From NCBI GenBank assembly GCA_037893225.1, contig JAZGUH010000766.1, forward strand, positions 88,295 through 152,294: a stretch of 64,000 nt of DNA, given 5' to 3'. The stretch comes from Hippasteria phrygiana. Its lineage: Eukaryota > Echinodermata > Asteroidea > Valvatida > Goniasteridae. Below the pieces are notes generated by a model, which was not told the origin of the DNA, made no database searches, and worked only from the letters and a program-made list of their open reading frames with translations. Made by a program: the position numbers and the translations under genes. The stretch's first letter is position 1, and each line of letters starts with the position of its first letter. This document shows positions 49,743-61,435 of the stretch, one piece after another.

Positions 49743-52700
49743 ATGTCTCGGGCAACAGTGTCAAAGTCCCGTGCAGATAAAAGTAAAGATAAGGATAAGG
49801 ACCGAGGCGGTAGTACATCGGTGCCTGTGCCTCCAGTCAACACTGACGTTGTCCCAGGACGCTTCACTGAGACGGAGTGGTAAGTTGCTCTAGACTGCAT
49901 GTACACTTTGTAACCTGCCATTTTATATGGTTTCATTCGGGTTGAATTTGACAACTGCTGCAATTTGTCATTTTGGGTCCTACTTTTAAAGTTCATTGTT
50001 TAGTGGATACACAAGGCTTGAATGGAATTGTTCGTAACCCTGATGAGGTCCTCCTTTATGAACCTACAATCCCGGCCAAATCTCGTTGGGCCCCCGACAC
50101 CCCTGCCCCCGGTCAATGTTGGCTCTCATTGCCCGGAATGCGCGCCGGCTTGATATTACAACATTGAGCGAGGGCGCGGGGGAGGATATGTTTATCATCA
50201 CGTGGCCCAAGCATTTTGGCCGGGATTGTAGGGTTGTAATTATCACAATTATAGGTTTACATTTTCAAAGTGAACAAAGAAACTGGCAGGAGCGGGATTC
50301 GAACCTGCGACCTCTGGAATACCGTACCGGCGCTCAACCAACTGAGCTATCTTCTTGCCCTATGTTGGCGGTCTCCCAAATTGTCAGTATCATTGTTTGG
50401 AGAGAGTTATTATGCATTTTCAGAGTTGGAGTCGAGTCCCTGCAAGTACTTTCACAAGTACTTTCGCAAGCCCAGTCAGAAGTCCTTTCATAAAGCCGGT
50501 CACAAGTAACTGGATGAACAATGACAAAGGAATGCCTTTGTCGAAGCTCATTTGAATAGCTTGTGATTGGGACTAGGACTGGAGGGTTTGTGATGGACTT
50601 GCAGGGACTTGCAGGGACTTGTGATGGACTCGACTACATCTCTGTGCATTTTCCTTTTAGGTTTTGTTTTTTAACCTTCAAAACCTTAAACATTTTAAAA
50701 CCTTTAAAGCTGCTTTTCCAGAAGTACGTTTTTAGTCTGTTTTTTTCTATTGCATTTTTAGGCCTGTATGTGAACTATGGCAGGGTTCGACCTTAACGCT
50801 GGTCCGCTAGACAAATTCTAGTAAAAACAGCGGCGGTCTAGTCAAAACCCTTTTCTAAGTAGTCCGGCGGTCTAGTGAAAAAAAATGCCAAGATAAGCTA
50901 AGCGCGCGCGTCTTCAGAGCCAGATTGTCAACAGCGATCCCCGATTGCATGCTTCAGCTAAGGCTGTTCGATATCCATTTATTTTGATACAGAAATATCG
51001 GCAGAAAAATATCGCGATATTCGATAATGTACAATGGATGCGCGCCACGTGTTTTAATCTTTTCTCAAGACGCGACGCAGTTCGCTACACGTAACTACAC
51101 CTAACCTTGTACACTGGGGAAAGACGGTGGCATTCAGTGCGGTTGCTTGCACTTGACCAAGGCTAGCAACAAAGCAACGCGCACGCGCAGATGCGCTACA
51201 GGGGTTGACCTTATTGCAAACAATTGCCATACCCCTCGATCTCAAGATGAGTTCGCAAGCGTGTAGGTACGTAGCCTCTGTTAAAGCCTGAAAGGATGTA
51301 TTGCAGCAATAAGCGCACGTGTATAACGATCACTGTGCAAACCTGCGTCTTGAGAAAAGGCTAGTCAAAAAGACGCGCATGCGTAGTTATAGTTTCAAAG
51401 CCGGGTTAGTGGGCGACACCGTGATTTGTAAGCAAGTGATTTCAATGTGGTATATATACGACGTTCGTGAACAATTGAGTGATCTCAATGTTATTGTCGG
51501 GTGCAAAGTTGTGTGACGTTCTATGATTTGTAGAAGTATTTGCCGTACGCTAGAATTTCAGACTCATAAGAAAGTGGCCAGGAAATGCCTCAGATTGCAC
51601 CATATAGAGCATCTAGAATCCAAAATTTCCCGGGGACCTTAAGCGGGCCCCAGACGACTCCACGCCGTCGCCGCCGCATTGTGTCTGCCGCCCTGCTAAA
51701 ATTTCAGGCCGTGGAGTTACTGGAATTTCGAGCAAAGTAAACTGGACAAATCCACACGTAATGCGGCCAAAAGGAACATATATCGCGATATTCTTCGGTA
51801 TATCGAATTCCCCGATATTCCGGGTTTTTTTTAAGGGGCCGATACGATTTTCGATATGAAAAAAATATCGAACAGGCTTACTCTCAGCTTGTAATAAATG
51901 TTTGTAAATACAGTGTACTTGGTCAGGTTACTTACAAAAAAAGTAGCCTAAAAGGTGAAAAAAAACATGCGGACCAGTGAAAATGCTGGCGGGCTAGTAA
52001 AAAGTCGACATTACTGGTCCGGCCGGCTAGTGAAAAAAAAAGTTAAGGGGAAACCCTGTATGGACAAAATAAGCCATGGGAAAATAACGTACAAAAAAAG
52101 TGTGGAACTGCGTATTAATTAAGTATGCAATTTCCTACATTGTTGTTTAGTGTTGTTTCTCATAAGATTCATTGAAGCCAAATTTGATATTAAAAAAAAA
52201 CTATTTCTAATTAACAAAACACAAACTTTTGACACTTTACCTGTTGATTTGCCATCTCTCTAAAGGGGCTCAGTATTGGACAAAGAGGAAGGAGAGGACT
52301 TCAGTGTCGATATTGTTGGAGACATTGTAAACTCGGCTCTGCATATCATCTACGAAAACTACATACAAAAGCAACTGTATCCCTACACAGTCACACAAGC
52401 CAGAGATGCCATACTTCAGATTATAGAGGTAAAACAAATTCTCGATTGATGTACCCAGTTGGTGATAAGTTATCAATTATACATGTAATATGCAAAGTTT
52501 TACTTTAGTTAGTCACTAAAGTGCTATATATAGTTTTTCCATTTATTAATGTCTGACTAACACGGCTACCCACCACTTTACATGTAATAGTGTATTCTTC
52601 AATTTAGATAACTCATGTTTTAAATCTTGTCTACCGGCAGTGGCAATTTCTCGCTCGTGATGAAGGAGAGGTAAAGCCTGAAGGGAATTTCACCTGGCAA

Positions 52701-55700
52701 GAGGAGGAAGGTATGTCTTACTGGAGCTTGTAGACCTGGCTGAAGCTTGATAAAGTTTCATTCCAACACTTTCTCACTAATTAGTCTACAAAATCCATGG
52801 ATGTATTTCCAAGGCGGTGGGAATATGTTATACAAAATGCAGCAATCAGTTATTTTCTACCTTATTGGGTAGACATTTTTTTATTCTAAATCGGCACCAA
52901 ATTTCCTACTTTTAACTGTTTTACCATGAGCTTATTTTTTCCTTGGTGTTTAGAGCCTCAGCCCTCTATTCCAGATGCTTGGGCACAAGGGTCCGTTCCC
53001 AGACAGCCACAACCTCCGCTCTCACCCCCAGTGTCCGAGCCAGACACTGACGTGACATCTGTCAGTCGAATCTCAGAGCCAGAGATCCTGGAGGACCTAC
53101 CCACGTCTATCAATGAGACAGGGACCATTGTTGAGGCTGATGAGATGTATGCTCCTGTGGAGAGACCGACAGAGACTAAAGAAGACAGAGCTGGGGAGAT
53201 AGTGGATCAAGATGAGACTAGAGCAGAGTCAGAGAAGGTAATGTGACATGATGGTTTTGCCGTATACACCTGCAGGACATGGTAGAATAGGGAACATCGG
53301 GTGATTAACCCCTTGAGTACATTCGTCGGGGTGTCGCGGCGGCTCTGGCAGCCAAGCGAAACGGCCACAATGTGTTTGTGCAGTCAAGCGTAACGTACAC
53401 AATAATCCAACAATGGATTGAAACTGCACAAACAGCGGCAAATGGCATCATCCGGCCTGGTGGCACTGGTTTTTTGCGGCATAGGACATCTTCCATACAC
53501 AAAGGGTTAAGGTGTCAGACTTGTGTGAGTTGGCTGGGTTTTAGTTCACCCAGTGGATAATGCCACTTGTGTCCTTGAGCAAGACACTTACCTGCTGTCG
53601 TTTTCCCCAACCTAGGAAATCCGGGAGCAGTGGCGGCAAGGAAATATTTTGGCTGCACATTATCTACGGCTGTATAAATTCATGTGTGGCCTGTTTTGTC
53701 TACCAAAGTACCAATGTTTATAATGCTTTCGTTGGCCCAAAATGTGTCCACAGAACCGATGATTCATTCTCTATCTTCAGCTTGTTATGAATCTTAACAG
53801 AGAAGAAAATAAACATAATTAATCTATTTGTAGATAAAGTATTGGGGGAAAACTGGGGGGGGGGGACTGATGGGGCAAGGAAACAACTTTTTTTGGGGGG
53901 AGCAAATGTATTGAAGTTGAATGTAAAGAATGTTGAAATTGTTGCTAATAGATTGTTCATGCTCCCCAGGGCATTGAGAGGTGGTTTTGTATTTATAAGC
54001 ATGTCTGAGACCTCAAACAATGAAGTACTCGTGCACCGAAGTGAAAACTTTCCCCTCCCCTGGCAAAAGCCAAAATCACATTTCTGTCCATTTTATTTTG
54101 TTAAGAGTATAGTGGAAATAATTTGTATTTTTTTCAAATCGAGCTTGAATTCATTTGAAGTTTTAAAATGTTTGCACCAGGCTTGTTTCAAGTGACATAC
54201 CTAAATGTGTGATCCTGAAATTGAAAGCAAAATGTTCACACGTTTCTTAAAACCCTACCATAATTTTCCACCAGCCCACGGATGTCAAGCAACGCAAGTT
54301 CAAGTACAAGCCCTACAGGGGTCCGTTGAGGTCGGCTGGGCTGAGGGACATCACCAAGACACTTAATGAGACAGACAAGGAGCTGGAGCAGGCAGAGCAG
54401 AGAGCCAGAGACCCAACACCAGAGAAAAAAGACATCTTTGAGCATATGCCATCATCGTGCCATTCAATATTGAAGGTAGAGTTATTGCCAAGATAATGTA
54501 ACCAAGTTTGGTGTCAGTTATCTTTCCACAGGCTGATTTCATTATTTGAGGGGTAGTACCAGTGTAAACAAGTCATTTTTTCTCAAGTCAAGTACCAAGT
54601 CTCAAGTCGATTGTTAAACATAGTAAATTCAAATTCCATTGACAAATGAGTATGCACAGGCTGGCACGCATGCACTGTACAAAATCAACCTGGCATGCCG
54701 TCTTGACGATTCTCCATGCAGTCGCCCAACGCTTTGGCCCTGCATACGTACTGGACACTCAGCTTGCTATGTGCTGTAGGCTCAGCGTTTTTTTCAACCG
54801 ATATGTGCATATGTCCAAATTTTTGTGTGTATTTTAACAAAAGTGTAAATGTCGGCAAGTCAAATGTATTCGAGTCGAGTCAAGTCGCAAGTCATGTTCT
54901 TTCAAGTCAAGTCATCTCCCAAGACATTTTTTATTCCAAGTCAATTCAAGTCTCAAGTCAAAAAAATCGCGACTCGTTTCTGACTCGAGTCCGAGTCTGC
55001 AAGTCAAGTCAACAAGACTGGGTAGTACTTCCTTTACATTTTGGTACATAGTACCGGTTACAAGTTATAGTGCAAATTTGTCTTTGTATCTGGAGTTGTT
55101 CCACTCATTGTGCTTTATTGAACATGCATGCCTACATGTTTGCATATGGAAATGATACAGTACAGTTATAATTAGGACCTCCGAAATGTATCTGGAAATG
55201 GGTTAGCACAACCCTTTATTACATAAGTTGAATACAAGTTAACCTTGTATGCATTTTGATTCAAGGGGATTTGTTATTGACAACATAGAGGAAAGTAGCA
55301 TTTATAACAGTGCTAAACTTTATAACAGTTGAGCTACAGTTGAAACAGTTTGATACAGTTGAAAAATCTATAGTTCTTACCAATTTGCAACCAAGATTTT
55401 GGTAATTTTGATCATTGAACTTCTTAAATTTGCACTTTTGTTGCTGTTGTAAGTGTTGATTTTTCAAGGTATGTAAAAGTGTTTAAAAGTACAAATTTAA
55501 ATTCAAATGTTGTTTTTCTGACATAAATTAAATTGTAAAATCAAATTTGTAAAGTAAAGAAAGGAACTTAACCCCTCGAACCCGGGCATACCGGGCATTT
55601 CATGGGAGTGCCGGGGCACCAGGCCGGGTTTATGCAGCCAAGCGAAACGGAAAAAGGAGGCTTGTGCAGCCAAGCATAACGTACACAATACCCCAATAAT

Positions 55701-58195
55701 GGCCTGTGGTTATCTGTACTTGATGCAATTATCTATCCTGCTGCAGGTTCAAGCAGGTCGTCCTCCTGGAAGCAAAGATGTGACGTATGATGAGAAAGGA
55801 AATGTAGTCTCCATCATCAGATTAGACCCAGAGAGATTACCCTCACACAGGTACAGTCATTTCATTATTATGTTCGTCTATATCTTGTACAAAATTGTTG
55901 TATGTACTGTATGCAGGTCCAAATTCTAAAGCATTCTGTGGAGAGCATTCATGCAAATAGTGCTAGTATGATCCTGGAAATGATGCACAGTATGAAAATG
56001 ACTGCCTGTATAATGTGACTCTTTGTTATGCATACAGTCATGTTGGTGTAAAGTGATAACACAAATGGTCCGGCGGCCAATTGTAACATTGAACATGCTT
56101 TCTTCGCCGTGCTGGCCACTGATGGAGCCGCCTCTGTATCCAGATGGTGATAGTAAGATTAATGATGTTTGGGGTAAGGATTGCATTGTGTAATCTGAGT
56201 ATCATCCGTCTGATAGTGCTCTGCTCCTAAATTAATGTCTGCTGCATGCATGCATGCACATTTTTATGTGTCCCATACGCCAGCTTATCAAAGCCGAGTG
56301 TGACGTTGTCTTGTGCAGTTGTGTAAACAAGCCTGTTTATTAGTCGATAGCTGTCAAGTGACCCTATAAGACGTTTTTTTCAAGAAAAAAGTACAGGGGT
56401 TAATGCAAGCACAAACAAGCGCTGAACTTTTTAAAACTGCGTGCGCGTGACATGATTGAGTTGGCAAATTGGTGTTTTCTTTCGAAAGTCGTCACCCTGC
56501 ATATGCATTTCATCACAAGCCCCTGGCACAGTCGAGGATGCTGTCAAAGATCTGATCTGCAAAGGCGTGATAGTTGACACCTGAAGATTGGTTAAAATGT
56601 GGAGGTCATGCGACAGTTCTCTAGCATAATTAATCGTGGAATCTATGCGAACAACTGTTTGTGGGAAAACCCTCCCCCTCTCTGTTACTTTTTTTTTTTT
56701 TTCTTTTACAGGTACAAAAATCAACTTGTATCTCGTCTGATCCATCTCCCCCACCCAAAAAAAAAGAAAAAAAAAAGGGGAGGTTAGTCAAAAAAATTAG
56801 GAATAAAATACTAGCCTTCCATCGTGCAATACCCATTCCCCCATTTAACCCCTCCATCCATTCCTTGTACCCAGTTAACAGTAACATTGCACCTGCTACT
56901 GTTTTTCTCACAGAGTAAGAACCAAGTTTGCGATAGTTGACCCTGCAGTTGAGGCAGCCCATGCTAGACTGATTGCCATGAGGACTGGGCGCTACATCTC
57001 CAGCTCGGCCAAAGCTCCTAAAACCAACGGCTACATGGCCAAGAGCAGCAACGAGCCAACCGAGTCCATCAGAAATGGTTAGCAACAATCATACCACTCC
57101 ACATGTGCGCAAAAGCAATGGGTAGCACAATGTCCATTTTAATGCTTATGCAAGTCTGTTAGTGACAACAGTAATGTTATGTTTCGCCATCATTAGACTA
57201 CTTGTAAGTTTCATTGTGTTTTAGAAAGTAGTTTTTTTTTTGTAATTTGTGTGGAATAGAATCTACATATGACACTGTGGAAGGTTTATGGTGTATGCCC
57301 ATGTCAGTAAAGGTTAATATTTTTAACGTTTTGAAAATATGGATTTTTATTGGAAAATGTTATTTTTTGGAATGAGGACTACTGATATTGATCTGTGAGC
57401 AGGCATGTGTATAGTACTTACTTTAAATAATGGCAGGTAACTAGTTCTAGATATGGAAGCTATTTATGTATTTATTATTTTTTTTTCTTGCAGGCCAAAA
57501 CTCAAAGGTTGGCGGTCAGATCATGGCCAGTGCCATGACAGTTGGAAGCAGTAATACAATGACAATGCAGATGAGGGCAGCATTTGAGAGCAATGCCGTC
57601 AGTGGAGGCATCACACCATTGCCCCCACCTTTGGTAAGTTGAACGCACACTGAGGCTTCCTGTACACTCGACCAGAGGGTATCAAGGGTGGGTTGATTGG
57701 GGGCACTTGCCTTCATACTTTCAGGGTTGTACCATGTCTCCTCGGATTCTCCCAGGATATCCCAGGCTGTTTAAATGTGTGCCAAAAGTATGTAGGATCT
57801 GAAGGCAGCTGTGTGATCTATGAAAAATTTCATTCTTGATCTTATGATATGATCAGGTGAGCAGTGAAAGTTACCTCACTGTCTGACATATTTGTAATTT
57901 TTGTCTCAACTCGCAGATTGAATCGATGGAACTGTCACCTGGCGTTGTGGTCAAGGAAGGCAATCGCATGAAGCGTGGTCCCAAGCTCCAGCTGCGACAC
58001 GGCGAGGTGGTTACCTCGGCCAAGCTACACTCCCTTCGGCCAATCGGTGGTCACAATGACACGAGCAATCGGCAGCTGACAGTAGCACAGATTCTCTCCT
58101 CCCACTCACCTATTCTCCGCCCCCTGCATGCCACTGAGCCTATCCCACCCATTTTGCCCCGCCCCTCAAACTCGGCCCAGGAGAGTGCTGTTTAG
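49743..58195 (+). CDS. C2orf81: C2orf81 homologue (uncharacterised conserved protein)
   Basis: Nine exons join in frame to 513 residues: 49743-49879, 52266-52428, 52641-52710, 52954-53237, 54275-54475, 55747-55850, 56914-57077, 57494-57633, 57917-58195. The N-terminal third matches vertebrate C2orf81: VPGRFTETEW, EEGEDFSVDIVGDIVNSAL, YTVTQARDAILQIIEWQFLA, RDEGE and DAWAQGSVP. A later match is RLDPERLPSHRVR. The middle (exon 4 and 5 products) is acidic, Pro/Glu-rich and probably disordered; the start is basic (SKSRADKSKDKDKD). I see no signal peptide, membrane segment or catalytic motif. Molecular function is not established to my knowledge. It lies head to head with ENKD1. Intron 1 (2.4 kb) is filled with nested repeats. 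Exon phases (2,0,1,0,0,2,1,0) are consistent at every junction, which supports the model strongly. Confidence 0.92.
50064..50240. repeat. Foldback element (CCTACAATCCCGGCC ends)
   Basis: Arms CCTACAATCCCGGCCAAA and TTTTGGCCGGGATTGTAGG surround a GC-rich interior with CAATGTTG and CAACATTG arms. In C2orf81 intron 1. Confidence 0.8.
50262..50405 (-). mobile_element. tRNA-headed SINE, second copy
   Basis: Reverse complement of the 34196-34337 SINE. Here the B box is intact (GGTTCGAATCC) and the A box reads TAGCTCAGTTGGTTGAGCG. Shared flanking sequence on both sides of the tRNA part shows it is a SINE copy. Confidence 0.8.
50421..50644. mobile_element. hAT-like MITE, 224 bp, copy 2
   Basis: Same ends and exactly the same length as 43941-44164. 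Flanked on both sides by TGCATTTT, an exact 8-bp target duplication. Few differences, so recent activity. Confidence 0.92.
50781..52058. mobile_element. CAGGGTTCGACC element with nested insertion
   Basis: Ends CAGGGTTCGACCTTAACG and AGTTAAGGGGAAACCCTG are inverted; GGTCTAGT and GGCTAGTGAAAAA motifs recur near both ends. A second element with ends CTGTTCGATAT and ATATCGAACAG is nested at about 50964-51874. Fills C2orf81 intron 1. Confidence 0.75.
53305..53510. mobile_element. TTAA-flanked piggyBac-like MITE, copy 6
   Basis: TTAACCCCTTGAGTAC to ACAAAGGGTTAA, 206 bp, 67 bases after C2orf81 exon 4. The interior matches copies 2, 3 and 5. Confidence 0.85.
54560..55020. mobile_element. hAT-like AAGTC-rich element, 461 bp
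   Basis: Flanked by exact 8-bp duplications GGTAGTAC (54552-54559 and 55021-55028). Ends CAGTGTAAACAAGTC and AAGTCAACAAGACTG are inverted. The arms are made of CAAGTCAAGT repeats. In the C2orf81 intron before exon 6. Confidence 0.88.
55568..55702. mobile_element. TTAA-flanked piggyBac-like MITE, copy 7, truncated
   Basis: Begins TTAACCCCTCGAACCCGGG and follows the interior of copies 1 and 4 (CAGCCAAGCGAAACGG, CATAACGTACACAATACC). It stops without a right end, 45 bp before C2orf81 exon 6. Confidence 0.75.
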
Positions 58196-59002
58196 TACGA
58201 ATCTAGCGTTCAAAGAATTCAGACAGGTCTTATGGTCTTAATGTATTTCTGATAAATCAATTAGATGCAGCATATTCACAAACATTGGAAACCAAATAAG
58301 GACTAATTGCACTTGCAGTTTTTTCAAAGTCCTGTCCCAAACCCAACCCAACCCCATGTTCAGAGTTATTCCTGGGGTTGAAGATTTTGACCAGGGCATG
58401 GACAGTGCCTGCATGGAGCTGTTTCATGGTGGTTGTAAAGTCAAGGTACTGTGTAGCCAAAGATTCTACCACTGAACTCATTGATCCTTTAGTCTGCACG
58501 GCTATGCTGTCCAGTAACTACAGACACTTGCATTCATTGTACATTACCGATTTGTTCAAATTGAAGAATGTTTCTTTGCTGTTGCCTTGATTGTTCATGC
58601 TATTGCATGTATACACTTTGCAATGAATAACGTGACTTGTGATCCAAAACCAAATTCAGTAGTTGAAGACAGATTCATAGGAGGCAGCAGTTTGAAGGGG
58701 TAAGGCATTCCCATTATAATTATGAATACCGCTGTGTTTATGTATAGTAATTGTAAATAATGTACATACGAAATCCACGGTGAGCTAAGAATATTTCTAA
58801 TTTCATTGAACTAGGATTCAAACCCGAGACCGCTACATTTTTTTACAAGTCATATTGCCCGCCCATCATTTGTGTGTCCTTAATCCAACCTTATCCGTCC
58901 GTTTTATACGTCCCAATTCAAGATTTAATGTAGATGTTACATTCTGTCCTAATTTTCCCTTGCAAAAATGTCGAGGATTTTAAATATGTAAATACTGTAA
59001 AA

Positions 59003-59008
59003 AATAAA
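59003..59008 (+). terminator. C2orf81 homologue candidate polyadenylation signal
   Basis: AATAAA in an A-rich stretch about 800 bases after the stop codon and before the 86-bp tandem array. It would give a moderate 3' UTR. Confidence 0.45.
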
Positions 59009-59156
59009 CCAATTGAGGTGCCATTTAGCTGTTATGTGTACATTCGGAGTTTATTATAAGTTTGAGATTTCCAATAGATTGACGTAGGACTTTATCTGTC
59101 ATGCTTATGTTTGTGATAGGCCTATGCAGCACTATATAAAATGTACTTAGAATGTT

Positions 59157-59720
59157 TGTAACTATATATCCTTTACTCGAGTTAAGAGTCTATGGTGCAA
59201 CCTGGTTAAAACGTCTAACCTGCGTTTAAGCAGGAGGCAACCTGTAACTACATACCCTTTACTCGAGTTAAGAGTCTATGGTGCAACCTGGTTATTTAAA
59301 ACGTCTAACCTGCGTTTAAGCAGGAGGCAACCTGTAACTACATACCCTTTACTCGAGTTAAGAGTCTATGGTGCAACCTGGTTAAAACTTCTAACCTGCG
59401 TTTAAGCGGGAGACAACGTGTAACTACAGACCCTTTACTCGAGTTAAGAGCCTATGGTGCAACCTGGTTAAAACGTCTAACCTGCGTTTAAGCGGGAGGC
59501 AACGTGTAACTACATACCCTTTACTCGAGTTAAGAGCCTATGGTGCAATCTGGTTAAAACGTCTAACCTGCGTTAAGCGGGAGGCAACGTGTAACTACAT
59601 ACCCTTTACTCGAGTTAAGAGCCTATGGTGCAACCTGGTTAAAACGTCTAACCTGCGTTTAAGCGGGAGGCAACGTGTAACTACAGACCCTTTACTCGAG
59701 TTGACAGGCCATGGTGTAAC
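59157..59720. repeat. 86-bp tandem repeat, seven units
   Basis: ACTCGAGTT marks each unit at 59175, 59261, 59351, 59437, 59523, 59608 and 59694, spacing 86, 90, 86, 86, 85, 86. Each unit also has TATGGTGCAACCTGGTTAAA and TAACCTGCGTTTAAGC. A decayed partial unit continues to about 59830. Confidence 0.97.
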
Positions 59721-60474
59721 CCGCCAGGGCTGTCTCCATGGGTGGGGGGGGGGGGGGGGGGGAGTGGGGGTGGTCCCCCACGCCCCCTAATTAGCTATGC
59801 GTGTAACCTGGTTAAAACTTCTAACATTCGTTTAACTATAGGATACCTGATACAGTAGGATGATCGACTTACGGTGTAAATGACCTAGCTTACCTTTCAA
59901 CATGATATGGTGATGAAACGCATGGTCGCGTCAACAATTTGACAAGAATATATTTCTCTATGAAGAGTTATTCGGCCGTGTCGTGAGTAACATAAGGCAG
60001 GTTGTTTATTTTCTCACTTTCTGTCTCGTGTTTGTATTAATCTGACATACCTCTTGTTTTTCCTATAAAGGCCTGTAGACACTTTATATGCCTGACATAC
60101 TGACATGTGTCATACTAACAGGGATGACGGCAATCAAATTACTTGATAACAGCTGTATAAGTCTTCTCAATAAAGTTCTTCTATCTTTTTCATTCGTATC
60201 ACATTATTGATTCATTTTGTAACGTGGCCGCTCCCAACAGTATAAATAACCCTTCCCCACTCTCCAAGGGTTCATTGTTGTCAACTCGAATAGCCAAAGC
60301 CCGACTTCAAGTATTCCATGTGAGTATTAAACACCACGTTGTCATAATTAGCCATGACCCATTTTTACGAAAGTTTCGTGAACATTTGTGTTTCTGAAAA
60401 CAATTCCGTTTAACGGGCCTAAATTTGGAGGTTAAAATCCATGGTCCTGATACGTGGCACATGGTGTGTGTGGG

Positions 60475-60690
60475 GCCGGGGGGGGGAGGGGGGGGGGGGG
60501 GGGGGTGGGGGGGGGGGGGGCGCGGGGCCAACAAAATTTTCCCCGGCAACAAAAACATCAAAATTATATAATTGGTTTTGACTTGTGATGTGGCCCCTAG
60601 CTGGAACTGTCCCCTCTGATGCCCGGAGCTTGCGACGGGACGGGACGGGACGGGACGGGACGGGGGGGGGTGGGGGGGGGGGGGGGGGTG
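60475..60690. repeat. G-tract and (GGGAC)n region
   Basis: Two blocks of long G runs and about six GGGAC units. G-quadruplex formation is likely on the plus strand. Run lengths may be unreliable. Confidence 0.9.
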
Positions 60691-61435
60691 ATTGGGGCGC
60701 CCAGTTTAAGATGGTTTTTGTGTCAAAGAAAATATTTATTTTCCCCCTTTTTTGCAGACCTGTGATACCGTGGGACGATAAAAGTCAGGATGAAGGGCTG
60801 TACCATCCTGGTTCATCTGTATGTGTTAGTGCGGTCCTTCAAAGGAACCAATGCCAAGGTGTGCGTCCTCAACTTAGATCAATATGTCCATTAGGGGGTT
60901 TTAGGCCTACTGTGAAAAACTCCAAATTGTGAATGTTCTTCTGGATTTAGTATTAAAACAAGTGTAACATCAGGTTTCAAGCATCCCTTAAGATGCTGTG
61001 TTCCGTGTTTTTGGACCAGAAAAATAAATTGTCCAAATTGAATTGCTAAAAATATCGATTGAAGATAAGTAACACAGTTAATAGGCCTATACCGTTTCCC
61101 ATTTTTGGCAATTTAGGAACGGGATGATTCTATTCTCACAGGATTAAAAAAATAGATTGCGAGAGTGTAGTAAACGTTTTGATTTCCTCCATTTGTTTTT
61201 AGGAGAAATCCATTCAATTAAAGTGTTCAGTCAGAGCACGGACATCGCAGCTTTAAAGTTAAACACGACTTTTGAAATTGACATATCTATTGACCTACAA
61301 CTGTGAATTTTTGTTTGGTTTTTATTGATTTTAATTGTTTTTTAAATTTAGTGTCTAAATAAAGCATCATTATTGTGAATATTAACAACTGAGCCAATAA
61401 ATGTTTGTCGCGATGTCTTCTTTATACCACATCAG

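Larger units (their letters stand above)
58196..61435. other. 3' flank of C2orf81 and gene-poor stretch
   Basis: After the 3' UTR comes the 86-bp array, then G homopolymers (59744-59762, 60479-60520, 60665-60688) and a GGGAC repeat (60633-60663). No supported gene; a possible short signal-peptide exon at 60790-60858 is discussed under findings. Confidence 0.6.

Noticed and set aside
59157..59720. CRISPR-like array
   Set aside because: Units are contiguous 86-bp tandem repeats with no variable spacers, in an animal genome.
60585..60932. 115-codon forward open frame
   Set aside because: Much of it is poly-G and GGGAC repeat; only the separate frame at 60790 looks leader-like, and it is unproven.
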